Positions 1 to 7,413 are shown, counted from the stretch's first letter. The stretch: DNA of 8,657 nt from Deinococcus sp. (GCA_018260275.1 JAGLBK010000107.1:1-8657); one strand, 5' to 3'. Notes: generated by a model from the letters alone, not told the origin. A program made the numbers and translations.

Positions 1-360
1 CCGCTGCTGGTGTCGTGCATGGTCGGCGTGCGCGAGGTAGACCGCACCTACCACGAACTGTTCAGTACGCTGCGGGCCACTTTCCGCCAGCGCCTGATCT
101 ACCTCGAACTGCCCGGAGCCTTGCCCGTGCTGCTGGGGGGCCTGCGGCTGGCGGCCAGTCTGGCGCTGATCGGGGCCATCGTCTGGGAATTTACCGACCC
201 TAACCAGAAGGGCCTGGGCTTCCGCGTGCAGGAGGCGGGCACCAACTACGACAAGCCGCTGCAATTTGCCGCCATTGCCCTGCTGGTGCTGTTCGGCGTG
301 GCGCTCTACAGCCTGATCACGACCCTGGAACGCTGGGTCATGGTGCGGCGCGGGCAGTAG
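1..360 (+). CDS. ABC transporter permease, NitT/TauT family (3' part)
   Basis: This is the C-terminal 119 residues of an inner-membrane permease of a binding-protein-dependent ABC importer. The 5' end lies outside the window and the frame is open from base 1. The visible part has the typical order of the SsuC/TauC/ThiX-like group (PF00528). An EAA-like coupling loop comes first (YHELFSTLRATFRQRLIYLELP, in pieces ending in the conserved LP). A helix starting GGLRLAASLALIGAIVWEF follows, then a conserved KGLGFRVQEA segment and a last membrane helix (FAAIALLVLFGVALYSLI) leading into LERWVMVRR. Relatives carry sulfonates, taurine, nitrate, or riboflavin and thiamine precursors. The sequence does not decide the substrate, and the partner ATPase and binding protein are not in view. 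The stop is TAG at 358-360. A weak 5-bp hairpin (CCGGG/CCCGG, 361-378) follows without a T-run. Confidence 0.85.
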   Translation, partial: PLLVSCMVGVREVDRTYHELFSTLRATFRQRLIYLELPGALPVLLGGLRLAASLALIGAIVWEFTDPNQKGLGFRVQEAGTNYDKPLQFAAIALLVLFGVALYSLITTLERWVMVRRGQ

Positions 361-412
361 CCGGGGAGGGGAACCCGGAACAGGTCGCTACGCAGAGGCC
401 CGGCAACCGTAC

Positions 413-418
413 TACTCT
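413..418 (+). promoter_or_regulatory. Leaderless-type -10 box of galE
   Basis: TACTCT fits the TANNNT -10 pattern and ends six bases before the galE ATG. No Shine-Dalgarno precedes the start. With a normal -10-to-start distance, transcription would begin at or next to the A of the ATG, giving a leaderless mRNA. No convincing -35 is visible about 17 bases upstream. Confidence 0.5.
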
Positions 419-424
419 GGGACC

Positions 425-1411
425 ATGAAACTGCTGGTCGTAGGCGGCGCAGGTTATATCGGTTCTCACACCGTCCGGCAACTGCGCGGGGCGGGACACG
501 AGGTCGTGGTGTTCGACAACCTTTCGAGCGGGCATGCCGGGGCGCTGCCCACGGACGTACCGCTGATCAGGGCCGATCTGCTCGACGCGCCCAGCATCCG
601 GGCGGCGCTGGAAGCACATAAACCCGATGCCGTGATTCACTTCGCGGCGCTGATCGAGGTGGGCGAAAGTATGCGCGAACCGGGCCGGTATTACCGCAAC
701 AACGTGGTCGGCAGCCTGAACCTGCTGCAAATGATCGTGGAGACGCGCAAGATTCCGCTGGTCTTTTCCTCGACGGCGGCGGTTTACGGCACTACCGATA
801 AGGGGCCTATTCCCGAGGATGCCCCCATGCAGCCTGAGAGCGTGTACGGCGAAACCAAACTGATGACCGAGCGCATGATTCACGCCTTCCATGCGGCGCA
901 TGGCCTGCCCTACACGGTGCTGCGTTACTTCAACGTGTGCGGCGCGGCTCCGGAAGGCGACATCGGCGAGGCGCACGCCAGCAAGTCTCACCTGATCGAA
1001 CTCGCCGCGCTGACGGCCCTGGGCCAGCGCGAAAAAATGATGATCTTCGGTGAGGATTACCCCACGCCCGACGGCACCTGTATCCGCGACTACGTGCATG
1101 TGCAGGACCTGGCCGACGCGCACGTGCTGGCGGTCGAGGCGCTGCACGCCGGGAAGACGGACGCGGCGACCTATAACGTCGGCCTGGGTCACGGCTTCAG
1201 CGTCAAGGAGGTGCTCGACGCCGTGGACAGCGTGGTCGGCACGCCGCTGACCCGCGAAATCGCCCCGCGCCGCGCCGGTGATCCGCCCCGACTGGTCGCC
1301 GATGCCACCCTCATCGGGCGTGAGCTGGGATTCCAGCCCAAATTTACCGACCTCAGGGGCATCGTTCAGACGGCCTGGAACTGGCATAAGGGCCACCCGC
1401 ACGGCTTTTGA
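425..1411 (+). CDS. galE: UDP-glucose 4-epimerase
   Basis: This is a cytoplasmic NAD-dependent epimerase that interconverts UDP-glucose and UDP-galactose. It serves the Leloir pathway and supplies UDP-galactose for polysaccharides. The protein has 328 residues, close to the usual 330-340. The Rossmann nucleotide-binding motif GGAGYIGSH is at residues 7-15 (G7, G10, G13), and D31 in FDNLSSGH is placed to bind the adenosine ribose. The SDR active site is present: FSSTAAVYG (114-122) with the Ser/Thr, and YGETK with Y141 and K145. The segment DGTCIRDYVHVQDLADAH is highly typical of GalE. The ATG at 425 puts the glycine motif seven residues in, as expected, and sits just behind a TANNNT box. It converges on the acetyltransferase gene with 23 bases between stop codons. 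A related UDP-sugar epimerase specificity (for example N-acetylated sugars) cannot be excluded. Confidence 0.93.
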   Translation: MKLLVVGGAGYIGSHTVRQLRGAGHEVVVFDNLSSGHAGALPTDVPLIRADLLDAPSIRAALEAHKPDAVIHFAALIEVGESMREPGRYYRNNVVGSLNLLQMIVETRKIPLVFSSTAAVYGTTDKGPIPEDAPMQPESVYGETKLMTERMIHAFHAAHGLPYTVLRYFNVCGAAPEGDIGEAHASKSHLIELAALTALGQREKMMIFGEDYPTPDGTCIRDYVHVQDLADAHVLAVEALHAGKTDAATYNVGLGHGFSVKEVLDAVDSVVGTPLTREIAPRRAGDPPRLVADATLIGRELGFQPKFTDLRGIVQTAWNWHKGHPHGF

Positions 1412-1434
1412 GCCTCGGCGCAGCCCCTCAGCCC

Positions 1435-2400
1435 TCAGTGCAGGCGATATTCCCAGGTCACCCACATCTGCTCGGTCACGTAGCCCAGGCGGGTATTCAC
1501 GCGCAGCATCGGCAGGTTGAGGACGGTGCCGCCGGTACTGGCCTCGGCATAACCCTGCGCTCTGGCCCAGCCGAGGGCGTGTGCCTTGAGCAGGGTGGCG
1601 AGGCCGCGTGAGCGCCAGGCCGGGTGCGTGGTGGTGAGGTCGTTGGCGACTTCGGCGGCCTCCTGCAAGGAATGTTGACCGGGCGAATTCAGTTGAGGCA
1701 AGGTCAGCCGCGTCAGGGCCACAGGCTGCTGCTTGTGCCAGACGACAAAAACCGCTTCCTCACGGGTCATCACCTCGCGCAGTGCCTCGCGGCCAAGTGA
1801 GGCTGAAGTCGTGACCGGGTTGCGCGGCACGTCCTTTTCGCCCTGCCGGTGCAGCTCATAAAGCGCGTCCCACTCGGCATCTGTCGCGTCGTTCTTCCAG
1901 CGGGCGACCTCGAAGCCCTGCACGTACAGTTTTTCTTCCAGGGGCCGCCAGCGTTCAAAGTCAAAGGTGGTCAGGTCCAGGTGCGCCCCCCACGACTGCC
2001 AGGCATTGCGAAAGCCTGCCGCCGTGTAGAACGCCATTTTCTCGCTGAAATCCTCGCGGGTCACGCCCAGCAGCCGGGGAAAGCCGGGCGGCAGTTCGGC
2101 CAGCAGGTGCAGGTACAGCGGGCTAAAAGCCGCGCCGTCCCCCGCCAGATCGAGGCGCAGCGCGTCGGGCGCACCATCACCAAACGGGGAAAGGTTTGCC
2201 GTGGCGATCAGGTTGCCGCCCCGCTCGGCCACCAGCCGTATTTTGTGCGGGTCGCTGCTCTCACGGAACTGCTCGGGGTGGTACAGCCAGTGATCCCGCA
2301 CGCCCGCCGTGACCAGCCTGGCGACGGCTTCCGCATCGGCATTCTGGAACGGGCGTACTGTCGGCGGCGTGTGGGGCGCGGTTTCGGAGTGGCTATTCAT
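1435..2400 (-). CDS. GNAT-family acetyltransferase with tandem domains
   Basis: The product (321 residues from the ATG at 2400) appears to hold two GNAT folds, like mycothiol-synthase-type double acetyltransferases. The N-terminal unit starts at VRPFQNADAEAVARLV and includes a hydrophobic strand (NLIATANLSPF), but its acetyl-CoA loop is poorly preserved. The C-terminal unit has a clear motif A: LTTTHPAWRSRGLATLL, with the pyrophosphate-binding RSRGLA at 263-268. It is followed by the usual N-x-x-M-L-x-V-N-x-x-L-GY segment (295-307). The likely reaction is acetyl transfer from acetyl-CoA to an amine; the substrate is unknown. An in-frame ATG at 2409 would add three residues and a TTG at 2454 would add 18. 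The ATG at 2400 is chosen because the residues before it look non-conserved. No clear Shine-Dalgarno is seen for any of these starts. The gene is transcribed toward galE. Confidence 0.8.
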   Translation of the reverse strand: MNSHSETAPHTPPTVRPFQNADAEAVARLVTAGVRDHWLYHPEQFRESSDPHKIRLVAERGGNLIATANLSPFGDGAPDALRLDLAGDGAAFSPLYLHLLAELPPGFPRLLGVTREDFSEKMAFYTAAGFRNAWQSWGAHLDLTTFDFERWRPLEEKLYVQGFEVARWKNDATDAEWDALYELHRQGEKDVPRNPVTTSASLGREALREVMTREEAVFVVWHKQQPVALTRLTLPQLNSPGQHSLQEAAEVANDLTTTHPAWRSRGLATLLKAHALGWARAQGYAEASTGGTVLNLPMLRVNTRLGYVTEQMWVTWEYRLH

Positions 2401-2560
2401 AGCTATCATCTTGAATCGTGTCTCAGGGCAAATCGAATCCGGCGAATAAGCCAAATGGCCTAGTTCAGTTATGCAGGTGTGAAATCCAGGGACTTGGTGT
2501 TGCTTAGCTCAACTTTCTGGCAAGTTCTCCTTGCTACTCGGCCCACTATTCACAGACCGG

Positions 2561-2589
2561 TTGACACTTTTACGTGTTGGGCATATTAT
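2561..2589 (+). promoter_or_regulatory. Strong sigma-70-type promoter
   Basis: TTGACA (2561-2566) and TATTAT (2584-2589) are separated by exactly 17 bases. The -35 is a perfect consensus and the -10 differs from TATAAT at one position. This is the best promoter in the window by sequence. Transcription would start near 2595-2597 and run rightward into the terminator at 2670-2695. No recognised gene lies directly behind it. Confidence 0.75.
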
Positions 2590-2595
2590 GTTTTT

Positions 2596-2692
2596 ACCGG
2601 AATGAGGAGGCCGTTGGTGCCCCCGCACTTCAGCCCGGAGCAACAATCCCCCCCGAACTTTCAGGAACCGCGCCCCACACGGGGCGTTTTCC
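2596..2692 (+). ncRNA. Putative short terminated transcript (sRNA or attenuator leader)
   Basis: The interval from the expected start of the 2561-2589 promoter to the T-run of the intrinsic terminator would give an RNA of about 97 bases. It contains a small hairpin GTGC-CCCC-GCAC (2617-2628) and the terminator stem. A GGAGG at 2606-2610 lies six bases before a GTG (2617). An in-frame ATG is at 2602. A short peptide could therefore start here, reading in the same frame as the ORF at 2707. I recognise no known riboswitch, ribosomal-protein leader, 6S, SRP or RNase P RNA in it. Two readings fit: a stand-alone small RNA, or a leader that attenuates the short ORF behind it. No convincing antiterminator pairing was found by eye. 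Confidence 0.35.
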
Positions 2693-2695
2693 TTT
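2670..2695 (+). terminator. Rho-independent terminator
   Basis: A six-pair GC stem, CGCCCC (2671-2676) with GGGGCG (2681-2686), closes an ACAC tetraloop. It is followed by TTTTCCTTT (2687-2695). G2670 and T2687 can add a wobble pair. It lies about 75 bases downstream of the predicted start of the 2561-2589 promoter and directly before the Shine-Dalgarno at 2696-2700. Confidence 0.7.
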
Positions 2696-2706
2696 GGAGG
2701 CCCGGT

Positions 2707-2862
2707 ATGTCTGCGATTCAGACCAATGGCGGCCCAGTCACTAAGTTTGAGAGAGCGAAAGGCGAGAAGTACATGCTGCGGGACTTGCATCTCTGCTCCG
2801 TAGCATGTCTCAGAGAGTGCCGTTCACGTGCGCCTGCACCGTCCGGACAATGCCCTGAATGA
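2707..2862 (+). CDS. Short unrecognised ORF behind the terminator
   Basis: A good Shine-Dalgarno, GGAGG (2696-2700), stands six bases before this ATG, which opens a 51-residue ORF beginning MSAIQTNGGPVTKFERAKGE. The middle is rich in charged residues. The C-terminal part contains four cysteines (CSVACLREC, then QCPE) and overlaps the 3' end of the TetR gene on the other strand by 53 bases. I recognise no family. Codon use is mixed rather than strongly GC-ending, unlike the neighbouring genes. It may be a real small gene controlled by the upstream terminator, or the broken 5' end of a longer gene whose remainder has been lost. The frame stays open upstream to a GTG at 2617 and an ATG at 2602, so an 81-87 residue version read through the hairpin is also possible. 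Confidence 0.3.
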   Translation: MSAIQTNGGPVTKFERAKGEKYMLRDLHLCSVACLRECRSRAPAPSGQCPE

Positions 2863-3415
2863 AGCGTTCGCGCTGGCTGGCGTCCGGCAGTTCCTCGCCG
2901 TGCAGCGTCATGCTGGCCCCGCCGTACAGCACCGCCCGGATCAGTTCGGCGCGGGTGTGGGCGTCCGGGCCACTCAGGCGGGTGCTCAGGCCTTCTACCA
3001 GGGCCTGGCGCGGGGCGAGCAGCGCGGCGGGCGAGGAAGACGCTGACCGGAAGCTCTGAAGGATGGCGCGGTAGTACTCGCGGGCTTCCGGGTCGGGCGG
3101 GTCCAGAAACTGCCGACTCAGGCGCTCGCCCAGCGCGGTCAGCGGGCCGTCCAGAATGTTGACCAGGCTGTGCCGCTCGCCGTACTCGTGGATGACCTCG
3201 GCCAGCAGCGCTTCCTTGGATTGGAAGTAGCGGTTGATGAGGGCCGCGTTCACCCCCGCCAGCGCGGCAATGTCGCGCACGCCTACCGAGTCGTAATGGT
3301 CGGCGGCGAAGCACTGGAGGGCCGCCCGCAACAGGGCCTGGCGTGTCGCCTGGGCACGGGCCTGGGTAGGACGGTTGGGGCCGGGTGGGCGCGGGTTGGG
3401 AAGGATAGAGGTCAT
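2810..3415 (-). CDS. TetR/AcrR-family transcriptional repressor
   Basis: This is a DNA-binding regulator of 201 residues, normal for the family. After a proline-rich N-terminal tail comes the conserved DNA-binding domain at about residues 23-70. It contains ALLRAALQCFAADHY (helix 1), then the helix-turn-helix SVGVRDIAALAGVNAALINRYF (43-64) and the family hallmark RYFQSKEALL. The C-terminal ligand-binding and dimerisation part is variable, as usual, so the inducer cannot be told. The gene is divergent from the major facilitator transporter gene, with its start 182 bases from that start, which makes the transporter its most likely target. The ATG at 3415 has no Shine-Dalgarno. A -10-like TACATT on the minus strand (3435-3430) would give a leader of only several bases. 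Confidence 0.9.
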   Translation of the reverse strand: MTSILPNPRPPGPNRPTQARAQATRQALLRAALQCFAADHYDSVGVRDIAALAGVNAALINRYFQSKEALLAEVIHEYGERHSLVNILDGPLTALGERLSRQFLDPPDPEAREYYRAILQSFRSASSSPAALLAPRQALVEGLSTRLSGPDAHTRAELIRAVLYGGASMTLHGEELPDASQRERFIQGIVRTVQAHVNGTL

Positions 3416-3429
3416 ATGGCTACTTTTGG

Positions 3430-3459
3430 AATGTAAACACCTGTTGACTTTCCGGTCAC
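3430..3459 (-). promoter_or_regulatory. Predicted promoter of the TetR-family gene
   Basis: Read on the minus strand, the -10 is TACATT (3435-3430), a TANNNT match. A partial -35, GTGACC (3459-3454), lies 18 bases upstream. The start would fall about 7 bases before the ATG at 3415. The -35 matches consensus at only four positions. Confidence 0.35.
3433..3448. promoter_or_regulatory. Candidate TetR operator
   Basis: GTAAACA-CC-TGTTGAC is an inverted repeat of two 7-base halves with one mismatch and a 2-base centre. It overlaps the -35 of the rightward transporter promoter (TTGACT, 3444-3449) and the minus-strand -10 of the repressor gene (3430-3435). A dimer bound here would block both promoters. 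Size and position suit a TetR-family operator; the binding itself is inferred. Confidence 0.5.
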
Positions 3460-3472
3460 CTTAGCGTACCGT
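3444..3472 (+). promoter_or_regulatory. Predicted promoter of the MFS transporter gene
   Basis: TTGACT (3444-3449) and TACCGT (3467-3472) are 17 bases apart. The -35 matches five of six consensus positions and the -10 fits TANNNT. This gives an untranslated leader of about 120 bases before the ATG at 3598. The -35 lies inside the candidate operator. Confidence 0.5.
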
Positions 3473-3597
3473 GCCTGGAAACCACAACTGTACACCGGCT
3501 TCTCGTCCCCGCCACCCCCGCACCGGCCCCCCGCTCTCCAGCATGTGCATGTACACAGATGCGGCAGCGCAGTGCCAAACACCCTCAGGGAGAATCC

Positions 3598-4911
3598 ATG
3601 ACCCAGTCCACCCCGGTTCCGCCGCCCTCCGCCTTTCCCGTGCCGCGTCCGGGGTATCACTGGCTTATCGTGGTGGTAGGCGTACTCATCATGGCGACCA
3701 TCTTCGGGACCATCGTGAACGCCTTCTCGCTGTTCACCAGGTCGGTCACGGGCGAAATCACGTCCATCACGCCCGCGCAGTTCGCCTATGCCTACGGCAT
3801 CATCACCTTCATCGCCATTCCCCTTTCGCCGCTGGTGGGGAATCTGCTGAAAAAGGTGGACGCCCACTACCTCATCTCGGCGGGCGTGGTGGTGGCCGCC
3901 GTCGCCAATATCGGCCTCTCGCAGACGCACGGGCTGACCTGGCTGTATTGCATGGCCGCCGTACAGGGCGTGGCGGTCACTCTGGCGACCACCATTCCGC
4001 TGTCCACCATCGTGACCAACTGGTTCATCAAGCACCGGGGCATGGCGCTGGGCCTGACGATGGGCGGCTCCGGTCTGGGGGCGTTGGTGTTCGTACCGCT
4101 CATCAACAACCTGCTGCTGAACGTGGGCTGGCGGCGCACCTACCTGATTATGGCCGCCATTCAACTGGTGCTGATGCTGCCGCTGGCCGTGTTCGTGCTG
4201 CGCAGCAAGCCCGAGCAGCGCGGACTGCTGCCCCTGGGCTACGGCGAGGGCACCATGCCCCAGGCCGCCAATCCCCAGGACCGTCCTGGCCTGACCCAGC
4301 GCGAGATCTACCGCACACCGGCCTTCTGGGTGCTGGGCCTGGCGCTGGTATTTGCGGGCATTTCGGTAAACGGCATGATTGCCAACTTCGCGCCCATCCT
4401 GACGGCCCTGCAAGCGCCCAAGTCCGTGTTCATCGGCATCCTGACCACGGTCGGCATCTTCGTGATGCTGGGGAAATTCCTGACCGGGTTCATCTTCGAC
4501 AAGCTGGGCCTGATGCCCGCCATCATCCTGATTGCCCTGGCGAACGCCGCGCAGTTCATCTTCATGCTGAACCCTCACGACATGGTACGCGGCACGCTCT
4601 TCAACATCCTGCACGGCTTCGGTGCCACGATGGTCACGGTGACGCCCGCCTACCTCGCCGCCAAACTCTTCGGTGAGAAGGACTACTCCGCCGTGTACGG
4701 CTCGGTGTCCATTTTTGCCATGCTGGGCGCGGCCATCGCTCCCATTTTCGGTGGGCTGTTCTTCGGCGGCAAGGCCACCTCGGGCTTCGGTAACGCGCAG
4801 GGCCTGGTGTGGGCCTGGCTGGTGATGGGCCTGATCGGCCTCGCCTTCTACATCGTGACCGTCCTGATCCGCCCACGCTGGGAAAACGCCCATTCGGACG
4901 CCCGTTCCTGA
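3598..4911 (+). CDS. MFS transporter, OFA / monocarboxylate-like
   Basis: This is an inner-membrane secondary transporter of 437 residues with the pattern of about 12 membrane helices. The first helix starts near GYHWLIVVVGVLIMATIFG (residues 20-38). A loop motif TNWFIKHRGMALGLTMGGSG (140-159) joins the middle helices of the N-terminal half. This NWF-x-x-RG-A-G pattern is typical of the oxalate/formate antiporter and monocarboxylate transporter group. A polar central loop begins at R202 (RSKPEQRGLLPLGYGEG) and runs to LTQREIYRTPAFWVLG, where helix 7 starts. That group moves small carboxylates, but the substrate here is not determined. The ATG at 3598 is preferred over the in-frame ATG at 3559 because AGGGAG (3587-3592) is well placed before it and the family needs no longer tail. 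Its divergent TetR neighbour probably controls it. Confidence 0.88.
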   Translation: MTQSTPVPPPSAFPVPRPGYHWLIVVVGVLIMATIFGTIVNAFSLFTRSVTGEITSITPAQFAYAYGIITFIAIPLSPLVGNLLKKVDAHYLISAGVVVAAVANIGLSQTHGLTWLYCMAAVQGVAVTLATTIPLSTIVTNWFIKHRGMALGLTMGGSGLGALVFVPLINNLLLNVGWRRTYLIMAAIQLVLMLPLAVFVLRSKPEQRGLLPLGYGEGTMPQAANPQDRPGLTQREIYRTPAFWVLGLALVFAGISVNGMIANFAPILTALQAPKSVFIGILTTVGIFVMLGKFLTGFIFDKLGLMPAIILIALANAAQFIFMLNPHDMVRGTLFNILHGFGATMVTVTPAYLAAKLFGEKDYSAVYGSVSIFAMLGAAIAPIFGGLFFGGKATSGFGNAQGLVWAWLVMGLIGLAFYIVTVLIRPRWENAHSDARS

Positions 4912-5011
4912 ATCACAGGGTAACAGAGGAACAAGGGTGTTCTGGCCCCGGGTGCATCCCATCAGGCTGGGCAAAGCCCTAAGGGGAATAATTTGTCATG
5001 CTGGTCACACG

Positions 5012-5063
5012 CCCCCCTCCCAGCCCTCTGCCAGGCAGCTCTGCGAGTCCCCCGCAGGTGGGG
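5012..5063 (+). repeat. Left inner arm of the inverted repeat
   Basis: This C-rich arm pairs with 5131-5179. It begins with a run of six C and contains GAGTCCCCCGCA. Its end, CCCC-x6-GGGG (5050-5063 region), can also form a small local hairpin. Confidence 0.7.
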
Positions 5064-5130
5064 AAGGTAAAGAAGCAAAGACAATGAGACAGGGAAATAG
5101 TGCGTCACAATAGGCAAAACAAGCCCTCTC

Positions 5131-5179
5131 CCCTTGCGGGGGACTCGTTAGAGCTGCTTGCAGAGGGCTGGGAGGGGGG
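5131..5179 (+). repeat. Right inner arm of the inverted repeat
   Basis: This G-rich arm is the reverse complement of 5012-5063 with few differences. The first 20 bases of the left arm (5012-5031) match the end of this arm without a mismatch, which suggests recent origin or maintained pairing. Confidence 0.7.
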
Positions 5180-5269
5180 TGGAGAGCGCTAGCTCTCCCA
5201 TTCTGGTGGGATGCACCCCCTGATCCCCGCCGGGCCACTTCCGGCGGGAGCGCCCCAGCCCCGGCCAAT

Positions 5270-5286
5270 CCGGGCGGCCTGCCCGG
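5270..5286. promoter_or_regulatory. Palindrome abutting the tkt -10 box
   Basis: CCGGGC-ggcct-GCCCGG is a perfect 6-bp inverted repeat ending one base before TACACT. It occupies the spacer where no -35 hexamer is seen. It could be an operator for a regulator, or chance in GC-rich DNA. Confidence 0.3.
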
Positions 5287-5292
5287 TACACT
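5287..5292 (+). promoter_or_regulatory. Leaderless-type -10 box of tkt
   Basis: TACACT fits TANNNT and ends seven bases before the transketolase ATG at 5300. There is no Shine-Dalgarno in AGAACAC, so the mRNA would start at or just before the ATG. No -35 hexamer is evident. Confidence 0.55.
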
Positions 5293-5299
5293 AGAACAC

Positions 5300-7297
<1,998 letters not shown>

Positions 7298-7303
7298 GCA
7301 GGG

Positions 7304-7329
7304 GGGCCTGAGCCACAGTCGGCAGGCCC
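7304..7329. repeat. Hairpin just after tkt
   Basis: GGGCCTG (7304-7310) pairs perfectly with CAGGCCC (7323-7329) around a 12-base loop, starting seven bases after the tkt stop. It has no T-run behind it on either strand, so it may aid termination or protect the 3' end, but it is not a classic intrinsic terminator. Confidence 0.4.
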
Positions 7330-7347
7330 AATCAATCAACAGCTACG

Positions 7348-7388
7348 ACGAATGAGCCATAGGGACAACATCCTTATGGCTCATTCGT
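7348..7388. terminator. Long stem-loop between convergent tkt and ABC genes
   Basis: An 18-pair stem, 7348-7365 with 7371-7388 (sequence ACGAATGAGCCATA...), closes a 5-base loop CAACA. All pairs are Watson-Crick except one G-T pair (7362/7374). It sits in the 116-base gap between two converging genes, where a bidirectional terminator is expected. No T-tract follows on either strand, so the terminator role is inferred from position and stem strength. Confidence 0.5.
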
Positions 7389-7413
7389 GGCTCATGGCTC
7401 ACCGCTTATGGCC

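Larger units (their letters stand above)
2401..2809. other. AT-richer intergenic region between GNAT and TetR genes
   Basis: Base composition is clearly lower in GC than on either side, especially at 2455-2610. Apart from the promoter, terminator and short ORF listed separately, I see no tRNA, insertion sequence end or long repeat. The minus-strand promoter for the acetyltransferase gene must lie near 2401-2460, but no confident -35/-10 pair is visible there. The composition shift fits a scar of acquired DNA, though promoters themselves also lower GC. Confidence 0.5.
4950..5218. repeat. Nested inverted-repeat element (MITE- or SNR-like)
   Basis: The outer arms are 4950-4965 and 5203-5218. 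They share GGGTGCATCCCA and then CAG, matching at 15 of 16 positions when one is reverse-complemented. Inside are longer arms of about 50 bases, 5012-5063 and 5131-5179. These share CCCCCCTCCCAGCCCTCTGC, then GCAGCTCT and CGAGTCCCCCGCA, with a few mismatches and short indels. The 67 bases between the inner arms are noticeably richer in A. The right arm can also fold on itself (GCCCTCT 5123-5129 with AGAGGGC 5163-5169, enclosing CCCC-TTGC-GGGG). No transposase is encoded and no clear target-site duplication was identified. It resembles the small non-coding repeats described in Deinococcus genomes, but membership in a named family is not shown. Confidence 0.65.
4912..5299. other. Intergenic region full of inverted repeats upstream of tkt
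   Basis: This 388-base gap holds no credible gene. It contains the nested inverted-repeat element (4950-5218). It also has GGGC-AAA-GCCC (4969-4979), a hairpin GGAGAGC-gcta-GCTCTCC (5181-5198) and an 8-bp hairpin CCCGCCGG/CCGGCGGG with a 7-base loop (5226-5248). Next to the tkt -10 is the palindrome at 5270-5286. No T-tailed terminator for the transporter gene is visible. Confidence 0.7.

Noticed and set aside
338..1465. Long minus-strand ORF of 375 codons opposite galE
   Set aside because: It is the antisense shadow of a clearly recognised gene. Its composition is rich in H, R, G and Q, as in GC-rich antisense frames, and it shows no domain.
2401..2454. N-terminal extension of the acetyltransferase from a TTG at 2454
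   Set aside because: It would use a rare start codon with no Shine-Dalgarno, and the added residues do not resemble the family. ATGs at 2400 or 2409 are simpler.
2596..2692. Known structured RNA (6S, SRP, T-box, common riboswitches)
   Set aside because: None of their hallmark conserved bases could be found by eye, so only a generic putative transcript is reported.
3559..3597. Upstream ATG start for the MFS gene
   Set aside because: There is no ribosome binding site before it, while AGGGAG is well placed before the ATG at 3598.
3412..4974. Minus-strand ORF of 520 codons opposite the MFS gene
   Set aside because: It covers the transporter and the promoter region. It is a histidine/arginine/glycine-rich shadow frame with no motif.
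7309..7401. CRISPR array or iteron-type origin from the repeated heptamer
   Set aside because: The units are only seven bases, irregularly spaced and in both orientations. There are no spacers, cas genes, DnaA boxes or rep gene.
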